Notes: generated from the sequence alone by a model not told the origin. A DNA stretch of 58,325 bases from Planctomycetota bacterium (GCA_021827645.1 JAKAVA010000070.1:1-58325), one strand, 5' to 3'. Counted from the first letter of the stretch, positions 9,292 through 18,564 are shown. Numbers and translations: made by a program.

Positions 9292-10029
9292 GTGATGAAT
9301 CGACGGAACATGAACGACCGCCGGGTCGCGGTGACGATTACTTTGGTATTGACGGCTACCATAACGCTTCCATTCATCGAATCGGCATGGGGCACACCAG
9401 CGGCGGGCAAACCCCCAGCGCAGAATCCCGCATCGTTATTGATCCGCCTTTTGCATAAAACCCATTGGCATACGCTCCAAACCCGGTTCTTCTGCTTTCA
9501 AAAGTCACCACTCTTGAAACACGGCTTTGAAAGTGGTGGTAAGCTAATGCTGGCACCGGAAAAAATGCGGTATCAGGTCGATTGGCCTGTTGAGACGATT
9601 TATATCCTTCGCCATGATCAGATTGAATCAAAAACCCATGGCAAGCCTTGGCGTGTCATCCACGCCGCCCGGTCACCTGAAATTGCACCGATCATGAAAT
9701 ACCTCAGCGGCCTGAGCAAACTAAAAAAAACCACTCTGCACGGGGGAAAGATTAAATTTCTTTCCGCACCTTTGCCCCAGCCCCCCGCGCGTGATCGCCA
9801 ATATGTTTCGCGATCCGTTGCCGCGGTCGCGGCGTTCAGCATCACCCCCACAAACAAGATATTTCGTCGCTATGTGAAACAGATTGAACTGTTTGTGAAT
9901 CGAAAAACCGGCTTCCTTGTGGCCATTGAGGTCATTTCCCCGCGGGGTATCATCAACTACTGGTTTTCCGGCACTCGGATCAACATTAAATTTTCTCCGG
10001 CCACCTTCGCCCCGAAAGGTCAAGCGTGA
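9292..10029 (+). CDS. LolA-like periplasmic lipoprotein/lipid carrier
   Basis: Protein of 245 residues resembling the LolA family: a hydrophobic signal sequence ending near ESAWG, then a beta-rich domain. Diagnostic features are the aromatic, basic QTRFFCFQKSPLLKHGFESGG stretch around residues 65-85 and KMRYQVDWP, which is the place where LolA-like proteins have the 'G-x-hhhxxP-x-+hRhxh' strand. The start may be GTG 9292 or ATG 9295. Its stop overlaps the GTG start of the giant exporter gene by four bases (GTGA), so the two are coupled. In this company it probably carries a lipidic molecule across the periplasm for the RND exporter rather than serving general lipoprotein sorting. Confidence 0.72.
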   Translation: MMNRRNMNDRRVAVTITLVLTATITLPFIESAWGTPAAGKPPAQNPASLLIRLLHKTHWHTLQTRFFCFQKSPLLKHGFESGGKLMLAPEKMRYQVDWPVETIYILRHDQIESKTHGKPWRVIHAARSPEIAPIMKYLSGLSKLKKTTLHGGKIKFLSAPLPQPPARDRQYVSRSVAAVAAFSITPTNKIFRRYVKQIELFVNRKTGFLVAIEVISPRGIINYWFSGTRINIKFSPATFAPKGQA

Positions 10030-13000
10030 CAGATTTGCATGAGTCAGGAGCTCCGCACGCCGATCGCCTTACGCGCGCCATGGGGGCATGGTACGCCTTC
10101 TGTGAGCGGCGCCGAGTATGGCTGATGATTCTGCTGATCGTCTCAGGAGTGCTGCTGGCTGCCGCTTCAACCAAGATCAGGTGGCAGAACAATGTCCTGC
10201 TGTTTTTTCCGCAGTCCAGTCCGGAAATGAAATCATTGCGGTCCGCATCGCGATATCCCTCCATCACCAATCATCTTTATGTCGATCTTCACTGTTCGAT
10301 GAGGTTCCGCAACAAGCTACCGGCAGCGGCGCGAACGTTGGCGGCCGATATGAGGAAGACACACGAGTTTTATTCCGTATGGGATGGTGTTTCACCGAAA
10401 GCTTTGGCGCAGTCCGGTAGAATCTTAAATGCCGAATTGCCCGGATTGCTGAATAAAAAATCGTTCAAAATCATGCAGACGCATCTTCATCGCCGATGGC
10501 TACGCCACCATTTTGCCGCTCTGCAGGCGGATATTGAAGCCCCCGGAGGGGTGCTGCAACTCGCGGGTAAGCTGCGTGATCCGCTTGCTGCCAGAAGGCT
10601 GCTGAACCGTCAGATGCGTGGCAACCTGCCGCAGCATATGGCGCTCGGCAGTATGCTGATGAGCCGGGGACAGCTCTCTTCAGATCATGGCACGCACATC
10701 ATGCTGATGGCCACACCCCGCTTTGCGCCCGCTCAAACGCAGCGAAGCACTCTCATGTTGCGACAGATTGCCGGTGCAGTGGGAAGGTTGAAGCGTACCT
10801 TTCCGCAACTTCACGTATGGACAGTTGGAGCCTATGTCGATTATGCCGCCAATGCGGCGCGGGTCCGACGCGACGTTGTGCTGGTTTCAACATTGGGTTC
10901 ACTGCTGGTGGCGGGCGTCATCTGGTTTTATTTTCGTCGCGTCGGAACGCTGTTCATCTGCATGCTTCCACCAGCCGTGGGGCTGGGAATGTCCCTTGGC
11001 ATCGCGGGAATATTTCACTGTCGCCTGCCGCTGATGGTCTTGGCGTTTGCGGGCCTTATCCTTGGTGCAACCACCGACTACGGGATACAGATATTGGCGC
11101 AGTATGGGCGGTTGGCCGATGAATCCCCGTCAGGGTCTGATGCCGAACCGAACGGCACGCCGCTCAAGACCAAAGCCGCGCGGGCCCTCTTCGGTACAAT
11201 CACGATGAGTGCGCTGACCAGCATTGCCGGCTACGCGGCATTGGCATTTTCCGATGCGCCCGGTCTGCGGGCGATGGGGCTTTTTATTGCGGCCGGTACG
11301 TTTTGCATCTGGTTGGTCACCTTTTTGATTCTGCCTGTTTTTATCGGCCAATATTGTCGCCCGCATCCGACATCCAGGCGATTTCAATTCCCGAAAAAAC
11401 TCCGTTGGTTGCCGACCGTCGCATTTACCATCGCGACCATCATCTTGGCCATCCACGCCGCGAAACTCAACTACAATTCGCATCCATCGAACCTCAACGG
11501 CGTGCCTCGGCAACAAGCACAAATCCAGAATCACTTTTTTCAGATATGGGGAAACAGCAGCCATCACGGCGTGGTGGTCATCCGAGCTCATCACGCGGAA
11601 AGTGCTCTCCAGCAGGCGGTGCTTCTGAGTGACAATCTCAATGCGCTCCGGCGGGAACATCTCATTGATGGTTTCGTTTCGCCGAGCCCGATGCTGCCGC
11701 CCGAGCGGATTTTCGATCGCAGGCTCAAACGCTGGAGGGCTTATTGGTCGCCGGCACGGATCAAAATGCTTCGCACGCGGCTACAGCAGGTCATGGATGC
11801 ATTCGGCTTTAACTACAACCGCTCAATGCTTTCAGAGTTTATGAAACTTCCCACCGATACTTCCGCACATTACAGAATGATCCATTCTCCGGTTCGGCTT
11901 TTCCCTGGCGGAGTTACGATCACTCGCCGACATGACCTGATCACCACCACCGTCTATCCCAATCGCCGACTTACGCCTCGAATGGCTTCCGACTGGGTCG
12001 GGCAGATTGAGCTGCAATTTCCGCATGCGATGATAATAGATGGTAGTGCACTGTTATTCGATGCCACCCAGCGCTGCAAGGCACAGTTGGAATTTTTATT
12101 CCCATGGATATTTCTGGCGATATTTCTGCCGGTATGCATCTATTTTCGGCGACTCGATCTTGCCGCTATTGCGACGCTGTCTCTCATCGTCGGATTCATC
12201 TGGCTCGCCGGTGTAGCGCAGTGGTTCGGCGGGGGATTGAATTTTCTGGCCCTGGTCCCGATGCTCTTTACCATGGGTGTCGCCATCGATTACGGCATAT
12301 ACACCGCCAGCGATCCGAATCTCGCCGACCCGACGGCACGGCCACGCACCATCACGACCGGAATCTGCGCACTGACGACCAGCCTTGGTTCCGGCGCGAT
12401 TGTTGCCGCCGGCCATCCCGCACTGCATTGGATCGGCCTGACGCTGGTGGCAGGGATCACCGGTGGTTATCTCACCGCGCTATGCTGGATCGCACCGCTC
12501 ATGCGGTTGCGGTATGGGCTCCGCCAACCCGGCAAGCGGTTACGCGTTGGCCGCGCTATCCATCGGTTTGCACTGCGCCTGATATTTTGGGGGCTCGGCC
12601 TTGCAGGTGCGGCAGCGGCCTTGGGGCTGGTCATCGTGTGCATCGGGCAGTTGGTCATGACAGGTGAAAGACCCAAAGGAACCGTTCATCTGCCGACGCA
12701 TCGGGTGGTGCAGCAGTTGTCCGCCCATTCGTGGCGGATAGGGCCGGCATGGATGCGGCGGGTCGGCGGTATCTGGGTGATCTCCGTCGCCGGGTCAAGC
12801 GGCCGAATCGGTTATGACGACGGCGCTTTGGGGGCACCCATCGATACGCAGATTGAAAACGACATGCTGGATCAGCTCCACCACTTCGTCCCGTCGCTCT
12901 GGGCACAGTGGGTCATCACACGCGGTGTGGCGCTGGATATGCTCCAATTACCCCACTATATGCCGGGCTACATCCAGCGCGAGGCGTATGCGGAATCGGT

Positions 13001-14267
13001 ATCACATCCTGATATTCACGGCTATCTGGGGCCCACCTATGCGCGATTGCTTTCGTATGAGGCACTCGACGATATTTCACAAAATCTTATTGATAATCCG
13101 CTCATTGACGCCCATGCGGTGGGGTGTACCGGCGTGATATCGCGGCCGGCCTGGTCGGGAGATCATGGCCTCTGGCTGGCGAGAAATTTTGATTTTGAAG
13201 GGGGTCCGGCATTCAATCGCCAGAAGAGCGTCACCTTGATGCGCCCGAAAAAAGGTTACGCATTTGTCAGCGTCGCATGGCCGGGGCTCAGCGGCTGCGT
13301 AACCGGTTTCAACAGCCGGAAAATCGGCCTCTTTATTAACGCGGCCGCCACACGCGGCTTCAAACCTATCGGTGAGCCGACAATCATTGCGGCTCGGCAG
13401 GTGCTGCAATTCGCCGGCAATCTTTCGCAGGCGGAGGCGATTATCAGGCAGGCTCCGGTATTTGTTGCCGACAGCATCGTGGTGGGGGATGGAAACACCG
13501 GCCGGGCTGCGATCATCGAAAAATCGCCGCTGCACTGCGCGGTCATCCCCATTAAGACCTATGCCGCCGTCGCGAATGAATTTACCGCACCCATATTCAA
13601 AAACGATCCGGTGAATCGGCAGCGGATCGTCGCTTCGACAACGCGATTTCGGCAAGCCAGAGCCGCCCTTCTCCTTCGTAACATGCATGGACATGTCAAT
13701 GCGGTTCACCTCGCCGCTCTGCTGCGCGACAAGGCGGGACTTCACGGGCAATTCATCGGTTACGGCAACCGCAATGCGATCGACGCACTGATCACCGCCC
13801 ACTCAGCCATCATGAATCTAACGAAAGGGGAGCTTTGGGTGGCGGCATGGCCCTATGCGGAAGGGGCGTATCTTGGTATCAACGTCTACCCGCTCCTTTC
13901 GCGACATCCGCCGCCTCTGAAAGCGTGTCTGCTTCCTCCGATCCCCGCAGATCATTTTCTGACTTCCGGAAAATGGCGGCAGTTCAAAACGGCTCGCCGG
14001 GCCCTGCATGCCGGATATCGGTACCTGCGGCATGGTGAATTTAATAAAGCGCTGCTTGAAGCGGCGGTCGCCAACAAAAATGATCCCGACTTCTTTTCCT
14101 CTTACGAACTCGTGGGCCGTGCTGATTTGGCGCTGGGGCACCTCCATCAGGCGGCCGCCGCGCTTTCGCGTGCGCTGGCTCTGGACCCGCCGTATCAGGC
14201 TCGCCGCATGGCACTTCGCCGTTTGCTGCTTCTGGCAAGATCCACGCATACGCAACCGGTTCAATAA
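10026..14267 (+). CDS. RND/MMPL exporter fused to C45-type autoproteolytic acyltransferase and TPR helices
   Basis: A 1413-residue three-part protein. Residues about 30-880 form an RND/MMPL transporter with two six-helix halves. Each has the family aspartate in its fourth helix (GATTDYGIQ, Asp351; GVAIDYGIY, Asp755), expected to relay protons. A further membrane helix follows (LGLVIVCIGQLV). Residues about 930-1300 resemble C45/acyl-CoA:6-APA acyltransferase Ntn enzymes: AVGCTGV supplies the candidate N-terminal nucleophile Cys1034, with LARNFDFEGG behind it. The last 100 residues look like TPR helices (ARRALHAGYRYLRHGEFNKA). Start is GTG overlapping the LolA-like stop. Expected role: export of a lipidic or acylated product coupled to acyl transfer or hydrolysis on the outer face. 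The substrate is unknown. Confidence 0.82.
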   Translation: MTDLHESGAPHADRLTRAMGAWYAFCERRRVWLMILLIVSGVLLAAASTKIRWQNNVLLFFPQSSPEMKSLRSASRYPSITNHLYVDLHCSMRFRNKLPAAARTLAADMRKTHEFYSVWDGVSPKALAQSGRILNAELPGLLNKKSFKIMQTHLHRRWLRHHFAALQADIEAPGGVLQLAGKLRDPLAARRLLNRQMRGNLPQHMALGSMLMSRGQLSSDHGTHIMLMATPRFAPAQTQRSTLMLRQIAGAVGRLKRTFPQLHVWTVGAYVDYAANAARVRRDVVLVSTLGSLLVAGVIWFYFRRVGTLFICMLPPAVGLGMSLGIAGIFHCRLPLMVLAFAGLILGATTDYGIQILAQYGRLADESPSGSDAEPNGTPLKTKAARALFGTITMSALTSIAGYAALAFSDAPGLRAMGLFIAAGTFCIWLVTFLILPVFIGQYCRPHPTSRRFQFPKKLRWLPTVAFTIATIILAIHAAKLNYNSHPSNLNGVPRQQAQIQNHFFQIWGNSSHHGVVVIRAHHAESALQQAVLLSDNLNALRREHLIDGFVSPSPMLPPERIFDRRLKRWRAYWSPARIKMLRTRLQQVMDAFGFNYNRSMLSEFMKLPTDTSAHYRMIHSPVRLFPGGVTITRRHDLITTTVYPNRRLTPRMASDWVGQIELQFPHAMIIDGSALLFDATQRCKAQLEFLFPWIFLAIFLPVCIYFRRLDLAAIATLSLIVGFIWLAGVAQWFGGGLNFLALVPMLFTMGVAIDYGIYTASDPNLADPTARPRTITTGICALTTSLGSGAIVAAGHPALHWIGLTLVAGITGGYLTALCWIAPLMRLRYGLRQPGKRLRVGRAIHRFALRLIFWGLGLAGAAAALGLVIVCIGQLVMTGERPKGTVHLPTHRVVQQLSAHSWRIGPAWMRRVGGIWVISVAGSSGRIGYDDGALGAPIDTQIENDMLDQLHHFVPSLWAQWVITRGVALDMLQLPHYMPGYIQREAYAESVSHPDIHGYLGPTYARLLSYEALDDISQNLIDNPLIDAHAVGCTGVISRPAWSGDHGLWLARNFDFEGGPAFNRQKSVTLMRPKKGYAFVSVAWPGLSGCVTGFNSRKIGLFINAAATRGFKPIGEPTIIAARQVLQFAGNLSQAEAIIRQAPVFVADSIVVGDGNTGRAAIIEKSPLHCAVIPIKTYAAVANEFTAPIFKNDPVNRQRIVASTTRFRQARAALLLRNMHGHVNAVHLAALLRDKAGLHGQFIGYGNRNAIDALITAHSAIMNLTKGELWVAAWPYAEGAYLGINVYPLLSRHPPPLKACLLPPIPADHFLTSGKWRQFKTARRALHAGYRYLRHGEFNKALLEAAVANKNDPDFFSSYELVGRADLALGHLHQAAAALSRALALDPPYQARRMALRRLLLLARSTHTQPVQ

Positions 14268-14285
14268 CGGAGACGACTCAAACAG

Positions 14286-15560
14286 ATGCAGCCGAACATG
14301 ACCGACTACCCATCGATATTGAAACCTCAATGGAGTAAGCTTTCCGCCCAGCTCCGCAGAGCGAGAAAATCCAATTATTATCGCGATCGTATTCCAGCGG
14401 CTGCGGAAAAACTCCAGTTGCACCGACATCTGTTTCAATCGCTTCCCATCACCACCAAGGCCGAGCTGGTGAAAAACAATCTCGACTTTCTCGCGGTAAG
14501 CCCGTCGGAGATCAGAGAGTGGGTGACAACATCAGGTACCACCGGTCAACCAGTGCGGATTGCCTTGGCAAAAACGGACATATTGCGCCTTGCCAAAAAT
14601 GAAGCGGCAGCGCTGTCTCTCGCAGGACTCCGGGCCGGGGATGGTTTGCTGATTGCAGTTGGGATGGATCGGCTGTTTGTTGCCGGCCTGGCCTATTGGC
14701 TTGGGGCACAGGCGTGCGGGGCATTATCCTTGCGCATCGGCCCGTCGTTGGTGGATATCGCGGGCGCCGCCAAGCTGCCGCTCGCCCCCGGCCGAAAATG
14801 GTTCCTGATTGGTGTCCCATCGCTGATGGCCAGCAGCCTTCGGGATGGCGCACCACTGCCCGAGAATCTCGGCGGGATTATCGGTATCGGTGAACCATTA
14901 TTGAATGCCGACTTTCAGCCCAACGCCGTTCATCGGGCGCTTGCACAATTTACCTGCGCCCCGATTCTTTCAACCTACGCCTCGACGGAAGTCTGCTGCA
15001 CCTTCGCCCAAGGGCCAAAATGCCTAGGCAATCATCTCAATCCGCAGATGGGAGTAATCGAGATCTTGGATGCTGGCAGCAAACCATGTAAGCCGGGTGT
15101 GTCGGGACGCGTGGTGATAACGCCGCTGGGCCTGCAGGCCATGCCCCTGATACGCTTCGATACCGGCGACATCGCGGCGCTTCATCTCGAGCCGTGCCCC
15201 TGCGGACGGTCTTCTCCACGCCTGGGCCCGATAGTCGGCCGATCCGCCCAGCTCTTGAAAGTGCAGGGTGTGTCCATATTTGCAACCGCGATCATCGAAT
15301 TACTGCGGGAGATTTATGCGGGTATGGACGCGATTATTCATGCCGATCGGGATGCCATCGGTGTCGATCGTGTGGTGATTTATGTCGTCTGTCCGCCTCG
15401 GCGTCAGAATCTGCTGAGAACGCAATTTCACAATGCCGCCCGGCGCCATTTCAAATGGATACCGAAAATTCAATACTGTGACATCGAAACCATTGCGCGA
15501 ATCCGCTCCCTTCGTCCCTCGCGCAAGCCGCAGATATTGATTGATACCCGCGTCGGCTGA
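14286..15560 (+). CDS. PaaK-type adenylate-forming ligase (phenylacetate-CoA ligase-like)
   Basis: Adenylate-forming enzyme of 424 residues related to phenylacetate-CoA ligase and coenzyme F390 synthetase. It has the ATP-binding TTSGTTGQP around residue 80, STYASTEVCC (the A5-like motif), and IRFDTGDIA (the A7-like motif). A cysteine-bearing segment LEPCPCGRSSPRLGPIVGR then leads into the mobile C-terminal domain. It activates a carboxylate, probably an aryl or fatty acid, to an acyl-AMP and then a thioester. ATG 14286 has GGAGA upstream; ATG 14298 is the alternative. It lies 18 bases behind the RND/C45 gene, so it likely supplies activated acid for the same pathway. The substrate cannot be told from the sequence. 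Confidence 0.86.
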   Translation: MQPNMTDYPSILKPQWSKLSAQLRRARKSNYYRDRIPAAAEKLQLHRHLFQSLPITTKAELVKNNLDFLAVSPSEIREWVTTSGTTGQPVRIALAKTDILRLAKNEAAALSLAGLRAGDGLLIAVGMDRLFVAGLAYWLGAQACGALSLRIGPSLVDIAGAAKLPLAPGRKWFLIGVPSLMASSLRDGAPLPENLGGIIGIGEPLLNADFQPNAVHRALAQFTCAPILSTYASTEVCCTFAQGPKCLGNHLNPQMGVIEILDAGSKPCKPGVSGRVVITPLGLQAMPLIRFDTGDIAALHLEPCPCGRSSPRLGPIVGRSAQLLKVQGVSIFATAIIELLREIYAGMDAIIHADRDAIGVDRVVIYVVCPPRRQNLLRTQFHNAARRHFKWIPKIQYCDIETIARIRSLRPSRKPQILIDTRVG

Positions 15561-15572
15561 GACCCTCAGCCG
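15554..15572 (+). terminator. Perfect 8-bp hairpin overlapping the ligase stop codon
   Basis: CGGCTGAG (15554-15561) and CTCAGCCG (15565-15572) are exact reverse complements around a three-base ACC loop. The TGA stop (15558-15560) of the PaaK-like gene lies inside the stem. No T-run follows, so this is either a 3'-end stabilising or pausing hairpin or a factor-dependent terminator for the lolA-like/exporter/ligase operon. Confidence 0.5.
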
Positions 15573-15616
15573 TGGTAGCCCTGCGAATTAAACCTAAAGA
15601 GGCCAGCCTCGACATG

Positions 15617-15643
15617 TTGACAAAAAAACGCCGAATGTAGAAT
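15617..15643 (+). promoter_or_regulatory. Candidate promoter of the hyp-hox operon
   Basis: TTGACA (15617-15622) and TAGAAT (15638-15643) are separated by 15 bases, a little short for a sigma70 promoter, but both hexamers are close to consensus. They lie about 265 bases upstream of hypF, the first gene of the hydrogenase unit, giving a long transcribed leader. The remaining sequence up to hypF contains no gene. Confidence 0.45.
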
Positions 15644-15749
15644 CGAAAACAGTCGTCATCACAGTGGCCTCTCGCTGTCGCGTCATCAATCCAGTAGCCC
15701 TGGGCACCATAGCATGTGGAATAGGGAGAAGCCTTACAGATCGTTACGC

Positions 15750-15825
15750 AATTAAACCTATGCCCCTTTGAGCCTATGCCCTGATGATGCAGCATGTGTT
15801 GAGATGGTAGGGTGATCAGGGGGCA
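15750..15825 (+). promoter_or_regulatory. hypF leader with direct repeats and an imperfect hairpin
   Basis: The leader carries a second copy of AATTAAACCTA (15750-15760; first copy 15586-15596). It also has two copies of CCTATGCCC 16 bases apart (15757-15765 and 15773-15781). A potential stem pairs TGCCCTGAT (15777-15785) with ATCAGGGGGCA (15815-15825) with a two-base bulge. Such repeats could bind a regulator, and the hairpin could modulate expression of the hydrogenase operon. No known riboswitch class is recognised. Confidence 0.35.
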
Positions 15826-15906
15826 GGGAGAGGGGGACCGGGTTTCGCGGTGCGGGCGATTGGTGCGCGTCACGCGAGACCCGGTAGGGCAAAGAGGACC
15901 GGTGTC

Positions 15907-18270
15907 ATGGCTACGGCAATCATCAACGGTCTGGATTTACAACGTCGCCGCTTGATTATTCGTGGCCAGGTTCAGGGCGTTGGGTTTCGCCCCCATATTT
16001 ATCGCCTCGCAAGGCTCACATCGGTCAGCGGATTTGTCGCCAACACAAGTCAGGGTGTCACCATCGAGGTGCAGGGAACTGCCGCCGATGTCCAAAGGTT
16101 TTGCCAAATGGTGAGGCACGACACTCCGCCGCTGGCAAGAATTGACGACGTTACCGAATTTGTCATCGATCCCTGCACAGGCGATAGTGAGTTTCATATC
16201 GAAGAGAGCCGGAGTGTTGTCTCGGGCCGGACCGCCATCACACCCGATACGGCGATGTGCCGGGATTGTCACCGGGAGCTTTTTGATCCGACCAATCGTC
16301 GATTCCGACATGCCATGATTAACTGCACAAATTGCGGTCCCCGCTACAGCATCATCCTCGAGACCCCTTATGATCGCGCCGCCACCACCATGGCCGGCTT
16401 TGAAATGTGCGATCGATGCCGCCGGGAATATGAGGATCCCGGCAATCGGCGATTTCATGCACAGCCGGTATCGTGTCCCAATTGCGGGCCGAGAGTTGAA
16501 TTGGTTAACACTCATGGTTCTCCATTACCCGGCGACCCCATCAGGCAGGCGGCCGGGATATTACGCGGTGGGGGCGTAGTTGCCATAAAGGGAATTGGAG
16601 GGTTTCATCTGGTCGCACGGGCAGACAAGGAGGCGACTGTCCGCCGACTCAGAGGGGTAAAGCAACGGGACGGCAAGCCGTTCGCCATGATGTGTCGATC
16701 CATGGACGACGCCGATCGATTAGTCAATATAAGTTCGCAAGCCCGGGCCGTAATGCTGTCGGAATCCGCACCGATCATTCTGGCGCTGCGCAGACCAGGA
16801 GCCCCCGTGGCACAGGCTGTCGCGGGGCGGAATGCCCGCCTTGGAATCATGCTCCCGTACACCGCGATCCATCATCTCTTGTTTGCCGATCTGGACCACG
16901 AGATTCCAGCACTCGTGATGACCAGTGGCAATGTCAGTGGTGAACCGCTGGCAATAAATAATTCTGAAGCCATCGCCCGGCTTGGCGATATGTGCGATGC
17001 ATTTCTGTGGCATGATCGGCCGATTGCCCGATGTCTGGATGATTCGGTGCTGCTGGATATGGGGGAAGGGGAGTCTCCACTGCCGATCCGCCGATCTCGT
17101 GGGTTTGTCCCCAGCGCCATTCCACTGAATATCCCGCCTTCTTTGAGCGGCGTATGTTTGGGCGGTGAATTAAAAAGTACGGTTGCGCTGCTGACAGATT
17201 CCCAAGTGATCTTGAGTCAACATCTGGGGGATTTGAATAATCCTCTGGCGCGGTCGGAGTTTGTCCGAACCATCCATGATCTTTGCCGCCTTTACAGCGT
17301 GCGCCCGCAATTCATAGCCCACGATATGCACCCCATGTACATCAGTGCCCAATTCGCCGGTCAATTGGCGGAATCATTCGACGCGCCACTGTTGGCAATT
17401 CAGCATCACCATGCTCATGCCGCGTCTGTCATGGCGGAACATGGCGTCACCGGCCCGATATTGGCGTTGGTCTGCGATGGGACAGGACTTGGCTTGGATG
17501 GAACCGGCTGGGGCTGTGAATTACTTCGGGTGGAGGCTCATACATTTCATCGCATCGCTTCACTGCAACCACTCATTCTCGCCGGCGGAGACACCGCTGC
17601 AATCGATATCTCACGCAGCGCCCTGGCGATTCTTTATCAGGCTTTAGGGGATGATTTCGACCGGCACCCGGCAGCCGTGCGGCTGGTTCCAAACGATTCG
17701 GATCGGAAGGTGCTCAAACTGATGATGACGAGGAGATTTCAGTGCGTAACCTCCAGTAGTGCGGGACGTGTTTTTGATGGAATTGCGTCTTTGCTGGGCA
17801 TTTGCAGCCGCAACGGCTTTGAAGCCCAAGCCCCGATGGAACTCGAATCAGCGGCGGTCATCGGCCAACTCGAACCATCCGAAGCGCTCTGGCAAATCTG
17901 CCGTAACGATGCAGATGCCGACCGGATGGATCTGCGTCCTCTTTACCGCCGACTGTTGGAATTACAGGAAAATCGAGTACCCGTAGAAACGCTTGCGGCC
18001 ATGTTCCACAGTCAGTTTGCCGCAGCTTGGGAAGACATCATTATGCGGACCGTCGCCGCGCATCAGATTGGAAGTATTGCAATTTCCGGCGGTGTTTTCG
18101 CCAATCAACTTTTCACGCACGATCTTACAAATCGACTGGAGCGACGGGGACTGACAGTTCTGCGGCACCGCCTGGTTCCGCCCAATGATGGCGGGCTGGC
18201 GCTCGGGCAGGCGTTAATCGCCGCCAACCGATGGCAGAACGAATCGATTATGGCGCGCAAGTCTTGTTGA
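15907..18270 (+). CDS. hypF: Hydrogenase maturation carbamoyltransferase HypF
   Basis: HypF makes the thiocyanate that HypE dehydrates to form the CN ligands of the [NiFe] site. The 787 residues show the full architecture: an acylphosphatase domain (GQVQGVGFRPHIYRLA), two zinc-finger units (CRDCHREL...CTNCGPR and CDRCRREY...CPNCGPR), a YrdC-like nucleotide-binding domain, and a Kae1-like C-terminal domain with QHHHAHAASVMAEH and VCDGTGLGLDGTGWG. I placed the start at the ATG preceded by AGAGGA. An upstream GTG at 15850 would add 19 residues lacking family similarity. It is the first gene of the fourteen-gene hydrogenase unit, with hypC twelve bases behind it. Confidence 0.96.
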   Translation: MATAIINGLDLQRRRLIIRGQVQGVGFRPHIYRLARLTSVSGFVANTSQGVTIEVQGTAADVQRFCQMVRHDTPPLARIDDVTEFVIDPCTGDSEFHIEESRSVVSGRTAITPDTAMCRDCHRELFDPTNRRFRHAMINCTNCGPRYSIILETPYDRAATTMAGFEMCDRCRREYEDPGNRRFHAQPVSCPNCGPRVELVNTHGSPLPGDPIRQAAGILRGGGVVAIKGIGGFHLVARADKEATVRRLRGVKQRDGKPFAMMCRSMDDADRLVNISSQARAVMLSESAPIILALRRPGAPVAQAVAGRNARLGIMLPYTAIHHLLFADLDHEIPALVMTSGNVSGEPLAINNSEAIARLGDMCDAFLWHDRPIARCLDDSVLLDMGEGESPLPIRRSRGFVPSAIPLNIPPSLSGVCLGGELKSTVALLTDSQVILSQHLGDLNNPLARSEFVRTIHDLCRLYSVRPQFIAHDMHPMYISAQFAGQLAESFDAPLLAIQHHHAHAASVMAEHGVTGPILALVCDGTGLGLDGTGWGCELLRVEAHTFHRIASLQPLILAGGDTAAIDISRSALAILYQALGDDFDRHPAAVRLVPNDSDRKVLKLMMTRRFQCVTSSSAGRVFDGIASLLGICSRNGFEAQAPMELESAAVIGQLEPSEALWQICRNDADADRMDLRPLYRRLLELQENRVPVETLAAMFHSQFAAAWEDIIMRTVAAHQIGSIAISGGVFANQLFTHDLTNRLERRGLTVLRHRLVPPNDGGLALGQALIAANRWQNESIMARKSC

Positions 18271-18282
18271 GGAGTATGTGGC

Positions 18283-18564
18283 ATGTGTTTGGCGGTACCG
18301 GCAAAACTTATCGAGCAGGATGGTCAGCAGGGGATTGTGGATCTGCATGGCAATCGCCTGCGGGTTAATACGATGATGACCCCTGAAGCGCAAACCGGCG
18401 ATTGGATTCTCATACACGCGGGATTTGCCATTGAGCGTCTTGATCCGGAGGCAGCTCGGGAAACATGGGCTCTTATTAAGGATGCCGAGCAAGCCGCCGA
18501 GGATCAGGCTGGCCAATCAGGTTCGGTTGCGCGCACGAATAGAAACAACGGAGGAATTGTATGA
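18283..18564 (+). CDS. hypC: Hydrogenase assembly chaperone HypC
   Basis: Small chaperone that, with HypD, assembles the Fe(CN)2CO unit and delivers it to the large subunit. The N-terminus MCLAVPAKL carries the essential cysteine right after the start methionine. The following beta-barrel has GDWILIHAGFAIERLD, typical of HypC/HupF. At 93 residues it has a slightly long polar C-terminal tail. Its last four bases overlap the hypD start (ATGA-type junction). Confidence 0.95.
   Translation: MCLAVPAKLIEQDGQQGIVDLHGNRLRVNTMMTPEAQTGDWILIHAGFAIERLDPEAARETWALIKDAEQAAEDQAGQSGSVARTNRNNGGIV

Noticed and set aside
15850-15906. Longer hypF start at GTG 15850
   Set aside because: It would add 19 residues unlike the family; the ATG at 15907 has a good ribosome-binding site and begins just before the acylphosphatase domain.
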